Source of the DNA: Frankia sp. AgB1.9 | GTDB taxonomy: Bacteria; Actinomycetota; Actinomycetes; Frankiales; Frankiaceae | Assembly (NCBI RefSeq): GCF_016786355.1 | Contig: NZ_JADWYX010000089.1 | Coordinates: 1-37,744, forward strand | Direction: 5' to 3' | DNA: 37,744 nucleotides | Part shown: positions 25,195 to 33,283 of the stretch, piece after piece | Numbering within the stretch: position 1 is the first letter of the stretch | Layout: the number at the start of each line of letters is the position of its first letter | Made by a program: the position numbers and the translations under genes | Notes under the pieces: generated by a model | Databases searched by the model: none | What the model was told of the DNA's origin: nothing | Seen by the model: only the letters and a program-made list of their open reading frames with translations

Positions 25195-26538
25195 GTGTCC
25201 TCACGTACCGGCACCGGCCCGACGGCGTCAGCCACGATGACCTCTTCCTTGCCCTCGCCCGCGTATCCGTTGGAGAAGTCCCGGCTCGACAACGGCCTAC
25301 GGGTCGTGCTCGCTCCGGACTCGACGGCGCCGGTGGTCGCGGTCGCGGTCCACTACGACGTCGGTTTCCGGTCGGAGCCCGAGGGCCGCACCGGCTTCGC
25401 GCACCTGTTCGAACACATGATGTTCCAGGGCAGCGAGCATGTCGGGAAGGCCGAGCATCCGAAGTACGTGCAGGCGGCCGGCGGCATTTTCAACGGTTCG
25501 ACGCACCCGGACCACACGGACTACTACGAGCTGCTTCCGGCCGGCGCTCTCGAACTGGCGCTGTTCCTCGAAGCCGACCGGATGCGCGCTCCGAAGATCA
25601 CCCGAGAGAACCTGGACAACCAGATCGCGGTCGTTCAGGAAGAAATCCGGGTAAACGTGATGAATCGCCCTTATGGCGGCTTCCCGTGGATCAGCCTGCC
25701 GCCGGTCGCGTTCGACACTTTCCCCAACGCGCACAACGGTTACGGCGACTTCAGCGAGCTTGAGGCGTCCAGCCTCGACGACGCCGAGGACTTCTTCGAC
25801 AAGTTCTACGCACCGGGCAACGCCGTCCTCACCGTCGCCGGTGACTTCGCGGTCGCCGAGGTGGCGAAGCTCGTCGAGCGGTACTTCGGCGACATCGCGG
25901 CCCGCGCGGTCCCCGAGCGGCGCAGCTTCACCGAGCCGGTCCGGGCCGAGGAACGGCGCAGCCAGTTCGTCGACAAGCTCGCGCCCCGGCCGGCGCTCGC
26001 GATCGGCTACCGGACGCCGGACCCGGACGCCGACCTCACGGCCTTCCTCGCCCACTACCTGCTCACCGACGTGCTGACCAGCGGCGACGCCAGCCGGCTG
26101 GAGCGCCGCCTGGTGCAGCACGACCGGTCCGTCATCGGGATCAGCAGCTACGTCGGCACCTTCGGCGACCCGTTCGACCAGCGTGACCCGCTGCTGCTGA
26201 CGATCGAGGCCCGCCACCCCGCGGAGTCCTCGGCCGACACCATTCTGGGCTCGATCGACGAGGAGCTCGACAAGATCGCCACCGACGGGCTCGACGCCGG
26301 CGAGCTGGAGCGGGTGCGGGCCAGGGTGGCCTCCGGCCTGCTCCGGGAGGCCGACGACGCGCTCGGCCGGGCGCTGGCCTTCGGTGCGTTCGAGCTGCAC
26401 CGCGGTCGCCCGGAGACGCTCAACGAGCTGCCAGCCCTGCTGTCGGAGGTGACCGCGGACGCGGTCGCCGCGGCGGCCGCCGGCTTGCGCGCGCAGGGTC
26501 GTTCGGTGCTGGAGCTGCAGGCGGGAGCGACGGCGTGA
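25195..26538 (+). CDS. M16 zinc metallopeptidase, catalytic subunit
   Basis: 447 residues from GTG 25195; ATG 25237 is possible but lacks any upstream signal. The inverted zinc motif HxxEH is HLFEH (70-74), with the distal Glu in VVQEEIR (149/150) about 75 residues later, so the site is complete. The C-terminal half (M16_C) follows. Resembles mitochondrial-processing-peptidase-like bacterial proteins; the substrate is presumably an unfolded peptide. No signal peptide, so cytoplasmic as written. The partner gene 70 bases downstream lacks the zinc site, giving the active/inactive pair typical of heterodimeric M16B enzymes. Confidence 0.93.
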   Translation: MSSRTGTGPTASATMTSSLPSPAYPLEKSRLDNGLRVVLAPDSTAPVVAVAVHYDVGFRSEPEGRTGFAHLFEHMMFQGSEHVGKAEHPKYVQAAGGIFNGSTHPDHTDYYELLPAGALELALFLEADRMRAPKITRENLDNQIAVVQEEIRVNVMNRPYGGFPWISLPPVAFDTFPNAHNGYGDFSELEASSLDDAEDFFDKFYAPGNAVLTVAGDFAVAEVAKLVERYFGDIAARAVPERRSFTEPVRAEERRSQFVDKLAPRPALAIGYRTPDPDADLTAFLAHYLLTDVLTSGDASRLERRLVQHDRSVIGISSYVGTFGDPFDQRDPLLLTIEARHPAESSADTILGSIDEELDKIATDGLDAGELERVRARVASGLLREADDALGRALAFGAFELHRGRPETLNELPALLSEVTADAVAAAAAGLRAQGRSVLELQAGATA

Positions 26539-26608
26539 CGGGCCACCAGCGCGGCCAGGGCGCGGACCAGCCGACGGCGGGGGCCATGACGACAGGGCGG
26601 GGAAGCCG

Positions 26609-27946
26609 ATGACGACGACGACCGAGCGGCCGAGCGTCATCCCGGCCGTCCGCCCGACGCTGCCGGCCGAGCTGCCGACGGTGGTGGAGCGGACGCTGCC
26701 CAACGGGCTGCGGGTCCTGGTGGTCGCGCGCACCAGCGTGCCGCTGGTCGAGCTGCGGCTGCGGGTCCCGTTCGCCGGCTTGGGCGCCGACCACGCCGCC
26801 CGCGCCGAGCTGCTCACCGAGACGATCTTCACTGGAACGGCCGGGCGGGACCGGGTCGAGATCGCCACCGCCGTGCAGGCACTGGGCGGTGCCCTGTCGG
26901 TCGGCGTCGACGCCGACCGGCTGGCGATCGTCGGCTCGGCGCTGGCGACGAACCTGAACCCGCTGCTGGGCATCCTCGCCGAGGTGCTCACGGCGCCGAC
27001 CTACCCGGACGACGAGTTCGTCGGCGAGCGCGACCGGGTGGTCGAGGACGCCACGATGGCGCTCAGCCAGCCGGCCGTGATCGCCCGGGAGGCGTTGCTC
27101 GGCCGGATGTTCCCCGGGCACCCCTACGGCACCGCGATCGTCGGGCCCACGGTGCTCGCCGGCGTCGAGGTCGGCGCGGTCCGGGACCTGCACGCCACCC
27201 GGATCTCGCCGCGTGGCGCGATCCTCACGCTGGTCGGCGACGTCGAGCCCGAGGCGGCGCTGGACGCCGTCGGCGCGGCGCTCGGCGGCTGGACCGGTGG
27301 CGAGCCCGAGAAGATGCCGACCGTGCCGACGCTGGCCGCCGGCCCGATCATCATCGTCAACCGGCCCGGCGCGGTGCAGACCAACATCCGGCTCGGGGGT
27401 GTCGCCCTCGACCGCACCGCGCCCGGCTACCCGGCGCAACGGCTGGCGAACACCATCTTCGGCGGCTACTTCAGCTCCCGGCTGGTGGACAACATCCGCG
27501 AGGACAAGGGCTATACCTACTCGCCGCGCAGCTCCGTCGACCACTACCTCGCCGGCTCCCGGTTCACCGTCGCCGCCGACGTGGCGACCGACGTGACCGG
27601 CCCGGCGATGGTCGAGATCCTCTACGAGCTCGGCCGGATGGCGGTGCTCGCGCCGTCTGCCGACGAGCTCGAGGCGGCGCGGCAGTACTCGGTCGGGACG
27701 ATGGCGCTCGGCAGCGCGACGGCCGCCGGCCTCGCCTCGACCCTGTCCGGGCTCGCCGGTGCCGGAATCGGGGTCGAGTACCTTCGCGACCACCCGGCGG
27801 CGCTGACGAAGGTCACCGCCGAGGAGGTGCTCGCCGTCTCCGCCGGTCTGCTCGCGCCGACGAAGCTGGTCACCGTGCTCGTAGGTGACGCCGAGAAGAT
27901 CACCAGCGTGGTCGCGGCCCTCGGCTCGGTCACCGCGGCCGGCTGA
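26609..27946 (+). CDS. M16 peptidase-like protein, non-catalytic partner
   Basis: 445 residues from ATG 26609 (GGGGAAG close upstream). The start LPNGLRVLVVARTSVPLVEL is the M16 fold, but where HxxEH should be the sequence is VPFAGLGADHAARAELLTET, with no zinc ligands. It keeps the substrate-binding Arg/Tyr pair in SSRL (R291) and DKGYTYS (Y302), which in heterodimeric M16 enzymes comes from the inactive chain. It therefore most likely completes the active site of the preceding protein. A strong terminator follows, so the pair is a self-contained operon. Confidence 0.92.
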   Translation: MTTTTERPSVIPAVRPTLPAELPTVVERTLPNGLRVLVVARTSVPLVELRLRVPFAGLGADHAARAELLTETIFTGTAGRDRVEIATAVQALGGALSVGVDADRLAIVGSALATNLNPLLGILAEVLTAPTYPDDEFVGERDRVVEDATMALSQPAVIAREALLGRMFPGHPYGTAIVGPTVLAGVEVGAVRDLHATRISPRGAILTLVGDVEPEAALDAVGAALGGWTGGEPEKMPTVPTLAAGPIIIVNRPGAVQTNIRLGGVALDRTAPGYPAQRLANTIFGGYFSSRLVDNIREDKGYTYSPRSSVDHYLAGSRFTVAADVATDVTGPAMVEILYELGRMAVLAPSADELEAARQYSVGTMALGSATAAGLASTLSGLAGAGIGVEYLRDHPAALTKVTAEEVLAVSAGLLAPTKLVTVLVGDAEKITSVVAALGSVTAAG

Positions 27947-27971
27947 CCGAGCACCGGCATCCGACGCTCAG

Positions 27972-28001
27972 GCCTTCCCCGCGGGCGACCGCGGGGAAGG
28001 C
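27972..28001. terminator. Bidirectional terminator between M16 and ANTAR genes
   Basis: GCCTTCCCCGC (27972-27982) and GCGGGGAAGGC (27991-28001) form an 11-bp perfect stem with an 8-base loop between two convergent genes. Confidence 0.75.
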
Positions 28002-28006
28002 TGAGG

Positions 28007-29422
28007 TCAGTGCTGGCTCGGGGTGGGCCGTGGCGGCATCGGGCGCGGGGTCGGGCCGCCTGGGCCGGGCCCGCCGGCGGAGCCGGGCCCCGGCCGGCCG
28101 CCCAGCTCGCCGGGCAGGGTGATCCGCGGGTCGCTGACCGAGTCCACGACCTGGCGGGCCAGGTCGTGGACCCGCCGTCCCATGCCGCGGGCCGTGCGCC
28201 GCAGCCGCTCGAAGGCGTCCCGCGGCTTGATGTGGTGACGTTCGGCCAGGACACCGATCGCCTGTTCCACGATGACCCGGGACGCGAGGGCGTGCTCCAG
28301 CTGCACCACGGACAGCCGTAGCTTCTCGATCTCACCGAGCTCGCGGTCGGCGCGACGCGGGCGACCGGGCGGATTCAGGTCCTCCGCCAGCAGGTCGGCG
28401 AGCACCATCGCGGAGATCAGGTCCCCGACCGGCCGGACGTCCGTCCCCGGCCCCTCCACGATCCAGCCCGCGCTGGAGCGCCGCAGCCGCAGCTCCGCGC
28501 CGGGCCCGGGCGCCGGGGCCGGCGGTGCCGCCGGCGGCTGCGCGGGCCGGGCGGGCGTCGTTCGGGGTGGCGGGCTCGGCCGGGGTCCCGGCCTGGGCGG
28601 CGGGGCCGGTCGAGGCGCCCGCCCCGCCCCAACCGCCATCGGCGAGCCCACGGCGGTCGGCGCGGGTGGCGAGCCGGCGGCGCCGGGTGGGGGTGGCGAG
28701 CCGGCGGCCCCCGGTGGGACCGCGACGGGAGACTCGCGCCCGGGTCCGGGCGACGGAGCTGGGGTAGTGCTGGTGGGTGGCATCGGCATCGGTCCCGTCG
28801 ACGCGGGCGGCGTCGGCGCCGCCGGCGGTGTCCTAGCCGGGAGCGCCAGATCGGCCGGCGTCGGCGACGGGCCGGGGGCCAGGCCAGTGGGCGCTTCCGA
28901 CGCTTGCGCTTCCGGCTCGGTCCTGGCCGGCTCGGGGACGGCACCGGGTGGCCAGGCCGCGCCCAGCCCGTCGGCGATGCCGCGCAGCAGCGGCAGCGCG
29001 GTGGGCGCGATGTCGACGCCACCCCGGTCCAGCCCGACCAGAAGGCCGGCGAGCTCCCCCGCGTCCGTCAGCACCGGGACGACGACATGGCTGCGCACCC
29101 CGAGACGCTCGTGCTCGTCCGTGTCCACCAGGCTCGCCTCGGCCGCGGCGCCGGTGCCGATGGCCGGGGCACCGTCGAGGACGCGGGCGACCAGGCTCGC
29201 CGCGCGTGGAACCTGCGTGCCCGGTTCAAGGCCGGGCAGCGTCCCAGCGACCTGCAGGTAGGTGGCCGTCGTCGCGGAAATCTCCACGAACGCGGTCGCC
29301 TCCATGTGGTGGAGGGCCTGCGCGGCCCGCGCTGCAGCGTCCACTGTGCTGCGCGCCTGTCCTGAGGGTGGTGACGACACAGGCCGAACTCTCCCACAAA
29401 CTTCACGGGCAGTGACGGACAC
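28007..29422 (-). CDS. GAF-ANTAR RNA-binding antitermination-type regulator with long Pro-rich linker
   Basis: 471 residues from GTG 29422; an alternative start is M40. A GAF-like sensory domain spans about 25-155 (RAASLVARVLDGAPAIGTG, SHVVVPVLTDAGELAGLLVG). A Pro/Ala-rich low-complexity linker covers 160-308. The C-terminal ANTAR domain (about 370-428) reads LEHALASRVIVEQAIGVLAE, then a second helix pair with AFERLRRTARGM. ANTAR proteins bind paired hairpins in nascent RNA to prevent termination; GAF-ANTAR proteins are common in actinomycetes. The residues 310-345 region (RRSSAGWIVEGPG, VGDLISAMVLADLL) may be a further small domain. Ligand and RNA targets unknown. Confidence 0.88.
   Translation of the reverse strand: MSVTAREVCGRVRPVSSPPSGQARSTVDAAARAAQALHHMEATAFVEISATTATYLQVAGTLPGLEPGTQVPRAASLVARVLDGAPAIGTGAAAEASLVDTDEHERLGVRSHVVVPVLTDAGELAGLLVGLDRGGVDIAPTALPLLRGIADGLGAAWPPGAVPEPARTEPEAQASEAPTGLAPGPSPTPADLALPARTPPAAPTPPASTGPMPMPPTSTTPAPSPGPGRESPVAVPPGAAGSPPPPGAAGSPPAPTAVGSPMAVGAGRAPRPAPPPRPGPRPSPPPRTTPARPAQPPAAPPAPAPGPGAELRLRRSSAGWIVEGPGTDVRPVGDLISAMVLADLLAEDLNPPGRPRRADRELGEIEKLRLSVVQLEHALASRVIVEQAIGVLAERHHIKPRDAFERLRRTARGMGRRVHDLARQVVDSVSDPRITLPGELGGRPGPGSAGGPGPGGPTPRPMPPRPTPSQH
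28665..28718 (-). repeat. 27-bp in-frame duplication in the Pro-rich linker
   Basis: Two adjacent 27-base units, identical at 25 positions by eye, encode PPGAAGSPP-type nonapeptides in the GAF-ANTAR linker. This suggests linker growth by slippage. Confidence 0.7.
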
Positions 29423-29493
29423 CGTCCCATGAGCCGGCCGTGTATGCGTCCGGAGGGCGTCGAGCGCCGATTTCTCGTTGCTCTGCGTATCCG

Positions 29494-29733
29494 TTATGCG
29501 GCAGAAGTGACTTTCTCGGTGACCTGACGGATGGAGGGATTCGTCATCACCGTCCCATCCGGGAAGACCACTGTGGGTACGGTCGCGTTGCCGTTGTTCG
29601 CTTCGCGGACAAGTTGCTCCGCCGTCGGGTCAGACTCGATGTCGATGACCTGATAGCCGATGCCTGCGTCGTCCAGCTGCCGCTTTAGCCGCTTGCAGTA
29701 GCCGCACCAGCTGGTGCTGTACATCGTGAGCAC
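29494..29733 (-). CDS. mrx2: Mycoredoxin/glutaredoxin-like protein (Mrx2 type)
   Basis: 79 residues from GTG 29733 with GAGAGG upstream. MYSTSWCGYCKRLK near the N-terminus gives the dithiol CGYC active site, followed by ATVPTVVFPDGT with the cis-proline and NPSIRQV. This short glutaredoxin fold is coupled in actinomycetes to mycothiol. Length and position next to uvrD2 match Rv3198A (Mrx2). Divergent from uvrD2 across 186 bases. A longer reading to 29781 adds unlikely residues. Confidence 0.88.
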   Translation of the reverse strand: MLTMYSTSWCGYCKRLKRQLDDAGIGYQVIDIESDPTAEQLVREANNGNATVPTVVFPDGTVMTNPSIRQVTEKVTSAA

Positions 29734-29905
29734 TGTCGTCCTCTCGCCGTCCGCGAAGGCAACACCGTACGCCGCGCACATTGCCCCGCCCGCCGGCTAT
29801 TCGGCCGGCCGGCGCCGCGGCCCGCTGCCCTGACCGCCCGGGAACGGGCAGCCCGTCAGGCCAAACCCGTTCGCGGGCCCGCAGCTTCCCGTCGGCGGCG
29901 GTGAC

Positions 29906-29911
29906 TACCGT
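29906..29911 (+). promoter_or_regulatory. -10 element, leaderless uvrD2 start
   Basis: TACCGT ends 8 bases before the uvrD2 ATG (29920), and no ribosome site precedes that ATG, so transcription probably starts at or next to the start codon. -35 not clear. Confidence 0.5.
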
Positions 29912-29919
29912 GTGAACGC

Positions 29920-32121
29920 ATGTCCGGTGAGCTGCCCGCCTCGTCCCGCCCCAGCCCCCAGGTCCCGGCGCCGAGGCCGGCCGACGGCGGCGCGGTGGGA
30001 GAGCCCGACGGCTGGGGGCTGGACCCGGAGCAGCGGGCGGCGGTGTTCGCCCCGGTGGGGCCGGTGTGCATTCTCGCCGGCGCCGGCACCGGCAAGACCA
30101 GGACCATCACGCGCCGGATCGCGCACCTGACCGGCCAGGGCGTGCCCGGTGGCCAGGTCCTCGCCGTCACCTTCACCACCCGGGCCGCCGGCGAGCTGCG
30201 GGCCCGGCTGCGTGGCATGGACGTCGAGGGCGTGCAGGCGAGGACCTTCCACGCCGCCGCGCTGCGCCAGCTGTCCTACTTCTGGCCCAAGGTCGCCGGC
30301 ACCGCTCTTCCGTCGCTCGTCGACAGCCGGATTCCCCTGATCGCGAAGGCGGCCGGCGGTCGTCGGCTGGACCGCTCCGAGCTGCGCGACCTCGCCACCG
30401 AGGTCGAGTGGGCCAAGGCCACCCTGGTGACGCCCGAGGACTATCCGGTCGCCGCCGAGAAGGCCGGCCGCGACACCGTGTGGCCGCCGGACGCCGTGGC
30501 TGGGCTCTACGCCGGGTACGAGAAGGCGAAACGCGCGGCGGGGGTGCTCGACTTCGACGACCTGTTGCTGCTGACCGCCGCCGTCATCGAGGAGCACTCC
30601 TGGGTCGCCAACGAGCTGCGCACCCAGTACCGCCACTTCGTCGTCGACGAGTACCAGGACGTCAACCCGTTGCAGCAGCGGGTGCTGGACGCCTGGCTCG
30701 GCGACCGGGACAGCCTGTGCGTCGTCGGTGACCCGAACCAGACCATCTACTCGTTCAGCGGCGCCTCGCCGCGCTACCTGGTCGAGTTCCCGCGCCGCTA
30801 TCCGGAAGCGACGGTCGTCTCGCTGGTTCGGGACTACCGCTCCACGCCCCAGGTGGTCGCGCTCGCCAACGCCCTGCTCGACGGCGCCGGCACCGCGCAG
30901 CCGCCGACCGGCGGACCCGGCGCTCAGGCCGCCCCCCGCGGGCTCGCCGAGGTGCCCGCGCGACGGCCTGCGCTGGTCGCGATGCGCCCCCCGGGCCCCG
31001 AGCCGACGCTGCTGGAGTGCGCGGACGAGGCGGCCGAGGCGAAGGCGGTGGTCGCCCGCATCGGGGCGCTGATCGCCCTCGGCGTGCCGGCGAGCGAGAT
31101 AGCCGTGCTCTACCGAATCAACGCCGCTTCCGAGGCCTATGAAGAGGCCATCGGCGCCGCCGGCCTGCCGTACCTGGTGAAGGGCGGAGATCGGTTCTTC
31201 GACCGGCCGGAGGTCCGGGACGCCATCCGGCTGCTGCGGGCCGCGGTGCGCTCGGCCGAGGCCGACCGCCCGGCCGGGCTCGCCGACGTCGTCGCCGACG
31301 TGCTGCGCGCGGGCGGCTGGCGGGCGACGGCGCCGAGCGTCGGCGCCGAGCGGGAGCGCTGGGAGAACCTGGCCGCGCTGCACCGGCTCGCCGTCGCTCT
31401 TGCCGCGACCGAGCCCGAGGCCGGCCTGGAACGCTTCGTCGCCGAGCTCGCCGACCGGGCGGCCCACCAGCACGTGCCCACCGTCGAGGGCGTCACGCTG
31501 GCGTCGCTGCACGCGGCGAAGGGCCTCGAGTGGGACGCCGTGTTCCTGGTCGGCCTGGCCGACGGGATGGTGCCGCTCGTGCACGCCCAGAGCGACGAGG
31601 AGATCGAGGAGGAGCGCCGGCTGCTCTACGTCGGGATCACCAGGGCCCGGGCGCACCTGACGCTGTCGTGGGCGCTGGCCCGGACCGAGGGCGGCCGGCC
31701 CCGGCGGCGGTCCCGGTTCCTCGACGGGTTGCGCCCCACCCGGACGCGGTCCACGCCGGCCCGGGCCATTCGGGACGAGCGCGGCGAACGTGGTGGCGAC
31801 ACCCGGGTCCGAGTCAGGGCCGCGGTGCGCTGCCGGGTGTGCGGGCAGGCGCTCAGCGGTGCCGCGGCGCGCACCGGCCGGTGCGAGACCTGCCCGAGCC
31901 GGGTCGACCGGGCGCTGCTGAACCGGCTGCGGGCCTGGCGGGCGGCGAAGGCCGAGGAGCTGCGCCAGCCGGCGTTCGTCATCCTGACCGACGCGACGCT
32001 GGAGGCGATCGCCGAGAGCCGGCCGGCCAGCCCCGCCGACCTCGTCGCCCTGCCCGGCATCGGCCAGGTGAAGCTCGACCGCTACGGCGCCGAGGTGCTC
32101 GCTCTGGTAGCCGGGGTCTAG
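29920..32121 (+). CDS. uvrD2: UvrD2: SF1 DNA helicase with tetracysteine motif and HRDC domain
   Basis: 733 residues. A 3'-5' superfamily-1 helicase of the actinobacterial UvrD2 type. Motif I is GAGTGKT (54-60), motif II DEYQD (243-247), III GDPNQTIYSFSGA, then LHAAKGLEWDAVFL and YVGITRARAH. After the helicase come four zinc-type cysteines, C638/C641 and C655/C658 (RCRVCGQAL, RCETCPSR). An HRDC domain (about 668-733) ends in LPGIGQVKLDRYGAEVLALV. Both features are diagnostic of UvrD2, which is essential in mycobacteria. Expected roles are DNA repair and replication. Neighbours mrx2 and whiB7 repeat the mycobacterial order. Confidence 0.95.
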   Translation: MSGELPASSRPSPQVPAPRPADGGAVGEPDGWGLDPEQRAAVFAPVGPVCILAGAGTGKTRTITRRIAHLTGQGVPGGQVLAVTFTTRAAGELRARLRGMDVEGVQARTFHAAALRQLSYFWPKVAGTALPSLVDSRIPLIAKAAGGRRLDRSELRDLATEVEWAKATLVTPEDYPVAAEKAGRDTVWPPDAVAGLYAGYEKAKRAAGVLDFDDLLLLTAAVIEEHSWVANELRTQYRHFVVDEYQDVNPLQQRVLDAWLGDRDSLCVVGDPNQTIYSFSGASPRYLVEFPRRYPEATVVSLVRDYRSTPQVVALANALLDGAGTAQPPTGGPGAQAAPRGLAEVPARRPALVAMRPPGPEPTLLECADEAAEAKAVVARIGALIALGVPASEIAVLYRINAASEAYEEAIGAAGLPYLVKGGDRFFDRPEVRDAIRLLRAAVRSAEADRPAGLADVVADVLRAGGWRATAPSVGAERERWENLAALHRLAVALAATEPEAGLERFVAELADRAAHQHVPTVEGVTLASLHAAKGLEWDAVFLVGLADGMVPLVHAQSDEEIEEERRLLYVGITRARAHLTLSWALARTEGGRPRRRSRFLDGLRPTRTRSTPARAIRDERGERGGDTRVRVRAAVRCRVCGQALSGAAARTGRCETCPSRVDRALLNRLRAWRAAKAEELRQPAFVILTDATLEAIAESRPASPADLVALPGIGQVKLDRYGAEVLALVAGV

Positions 32122-32220
32122 GCACCTTGGTGACGCCGCGCAGGTACTCGCTCGCGGATTGTCGATCATCGAGATTCCATGTCGACGTCTGATCGCGAGT
32201 CGTGTCGGGCGCGCGACTCG

Positions 32221-32258
32221 AAAAATAAGTTGTCGCGATGCGGGTGGCCCCCTACCGT
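32221..32258 (+). promoter_or_regulatory. WhiB7-type autoregulatory promoter
   Basis: AAAAAT (32221-32226), 3 bases, TTGTCG (-35, 32230-32235), exactly 17 bases, TACCGT (-10, 32253-32258). WhiB7-dependent promoters in mycobacteria carry an AT-rich element 3 bp before the -35, recognised by the AT-hook. This A-run is a conspicuous AT island in very GC-rich DNA. The transcript would start near 32265 and run through the leader ORF to whiB7. Confidence 0.78.
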
Positions 32259-32395
32259 TACCCGTGAACACCGCAGCGGGTGACGCTGAGCGCTGGGACC
32301 GGTTGTCCACGGCGCGCGTCCCGGCTCCGGGTCGAAGGAAGAGCTGACTGATGTCGGCCGCGGAAGCGGTCCGGCCACGCGAAAGGAGAAGCCCC

Positions 32396-32878
32396 GTGCT
32401 GAACATGCCTATGGCTGTCTCCGGCGTCGGCTGTGACCACGACGGCGAAGCCCTCATGCGACTGGGCGGTCTGCTGACCGGGCCCACGACTGGGCTGCTC
32501 GGTGCCGACCGGGTGTCCGCCCCGCTCGCCTTGACCGCTGGTTCCGACTCCGTGCTCGCCAGTTGGCGGGACGAGCCGGGCCTGGAGGTCAGCCCGTGGG
32601 CCGTCGGCGCCGCTGAGACCTCGGCCGAAGACTTCATGCACCCCGCGATGGCGGACCTGCCGGCAGCGGACGCGTGGACGGGCGAGGACCAGCGTGACGC
32701 CGTGTCGGCCCGCGAGCTCGCGGCCATGCCGGCCATCGCTCGGGCAGCGCGCCTGTGGGGGAGCGCAGCCCTCATCGCGCAGGACACGTATGCCGCCCAC
32801 CAGACGGCTAAGCCCGCCCACATCGACCAGGCCAAGGCGTCCTTCCGACGCAACGTACGCAGCAGGGGTCCGTCCTAG
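32396..32878 (+). CDS. Leader ORF between uvrD2 and whiB7, unknown protein
   Basis: 160 residues from GTG 32396, with AAGGAG and a 7-base spacer; ATG 32351 in the same frame (AAGGAAG upstream) would give 175. I do not recognise the sequence. It is moderately acidic, with no membrane segment or cysteine motif, and ends in a basic tail (QAKASFRRNVRSRGPS). It begins about 130 bases after the WhiB7-type promoter and ends 42 bases before the terminator that precedes whiB7. It is therefore placed like the upstream ORF that controls whiB7 attenuation in other actinobacteria, though unusually long for a leader peptide. It may simply be an independent gene. Confidence 0.6.
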   Translation: MLNMPMAVSGVGCDHDGEALMRLGGLLTGPTTGLLGADRVSAPLALTAGSDSVLASWRDEPGLEVSPWAVGAAETSAEDFMHPAMADLPAADAWTGEDQRDAVSARELAAMPAIARAARLWGSAALIAQDTYAAHQTAKPAHIDQAKASFRRNVRSRGPS

Positions 32879-32920
32879 ACGGATCGCCGGCCCAACGCCG
32901 GCACCAGGCCCGAAACCCAA

Positions 32921-32960
32921 GGCCGCGGACCCCAGCTGGGGACCGCGGCCTTTGTGTTTT
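32921..32960 (+). terminator. Intrinsic terminator/attenuator before whiB7
   Basis: GGCCGCGGACCCC (32921-32933) pairs with GGGGACCGCGGCC (32938-32950) around an AGCT loop, with one A-A mismatch: 12 paired bases. It is followed by TTTGTGTTTT (32951-32960). A real U tract is rare in this genome. It ends 48 bases before the whiB7 start. A smaller GCCGGC/GCCGGC hairpin lies upstream at 32886-32902. Confidence 0.85.
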
Positions 32961-33007
32961 GCCCTTCTGACCGCACCGAAGAAATTCCCGTGTCGGAGGT
33001 GACACCG

Positions 33008-33283
33008 GTGTTCGACCCCTCGATCATGGCCCGGATCGAGCTGGAGCGTATTTCGCTGCCCTGCTGGGACGCTGATCCCGATCTCTTCTTCGCTGAGTCC
33101 CCGACGGATGTCGAGACCGCGAAGGCCATCTGCATCGACTGCCCCGTCCGGCTGGCCTGCCTGTCGACCGCGCTCGACCGGCACGAGCCGTGGGGCGTGT
33201 GGGGCGGTGAGCTCGTGGTCACCGGAGTGGTGGTCCCGCGCAAGCGCCCCCGTGGCCGCCCCCGCAAGGTGGTTGCCGCCTGA
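33008..33283 (+). CDS. whiB7: WhiB7: iron-sulfur transcription factor for antibiotic response
   Basis: 91 residues from GTG 33008, which has GGAGGT 7 bases upstream; the in-frame GTGs at 32954 and 32990 lack such a site, and the former lies in the terminator U tract. Fe-S cysteines are C19, C42, C45 and C51 (CxxC CxxxxxC). G[VI]WGG is GVWGG (63-67). The C-terminal KRPRGRPRK includes the AT-hook RGRP (82-85), which distinguishes WhiB7 from other WhiB proteins. It binds the SigA region 4 and activates resistance genes, including its own promoter. Length equals the mycobacterial protein within one residue. Confidence 0.96.
   Translation: MFDPSIMARIELERISLPCWDADPDLFFAESPTDVETAKAICIDCPVRLACLSTALDRHEPWGVWGGELVVTGVVVPRKRPRGRPRKVVAA

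Noticed and set aside
32396..32878. Leader ORF as a TOMM or lanthipeptide precursor
   Set aside because: No Cys/Ser/Thr-rich core, far longer than such precursors, and separated from the ThiF-like gene by several genes.
32954..33007. Upstream starts for whiB7 (GTG 32954 or 32990)
   Set aside because: GTG 32954 lies in the terminator U tract and 32990 has no good ribosome site; GTG 33008 has GGAGGT at the right distance and gives the expected length.
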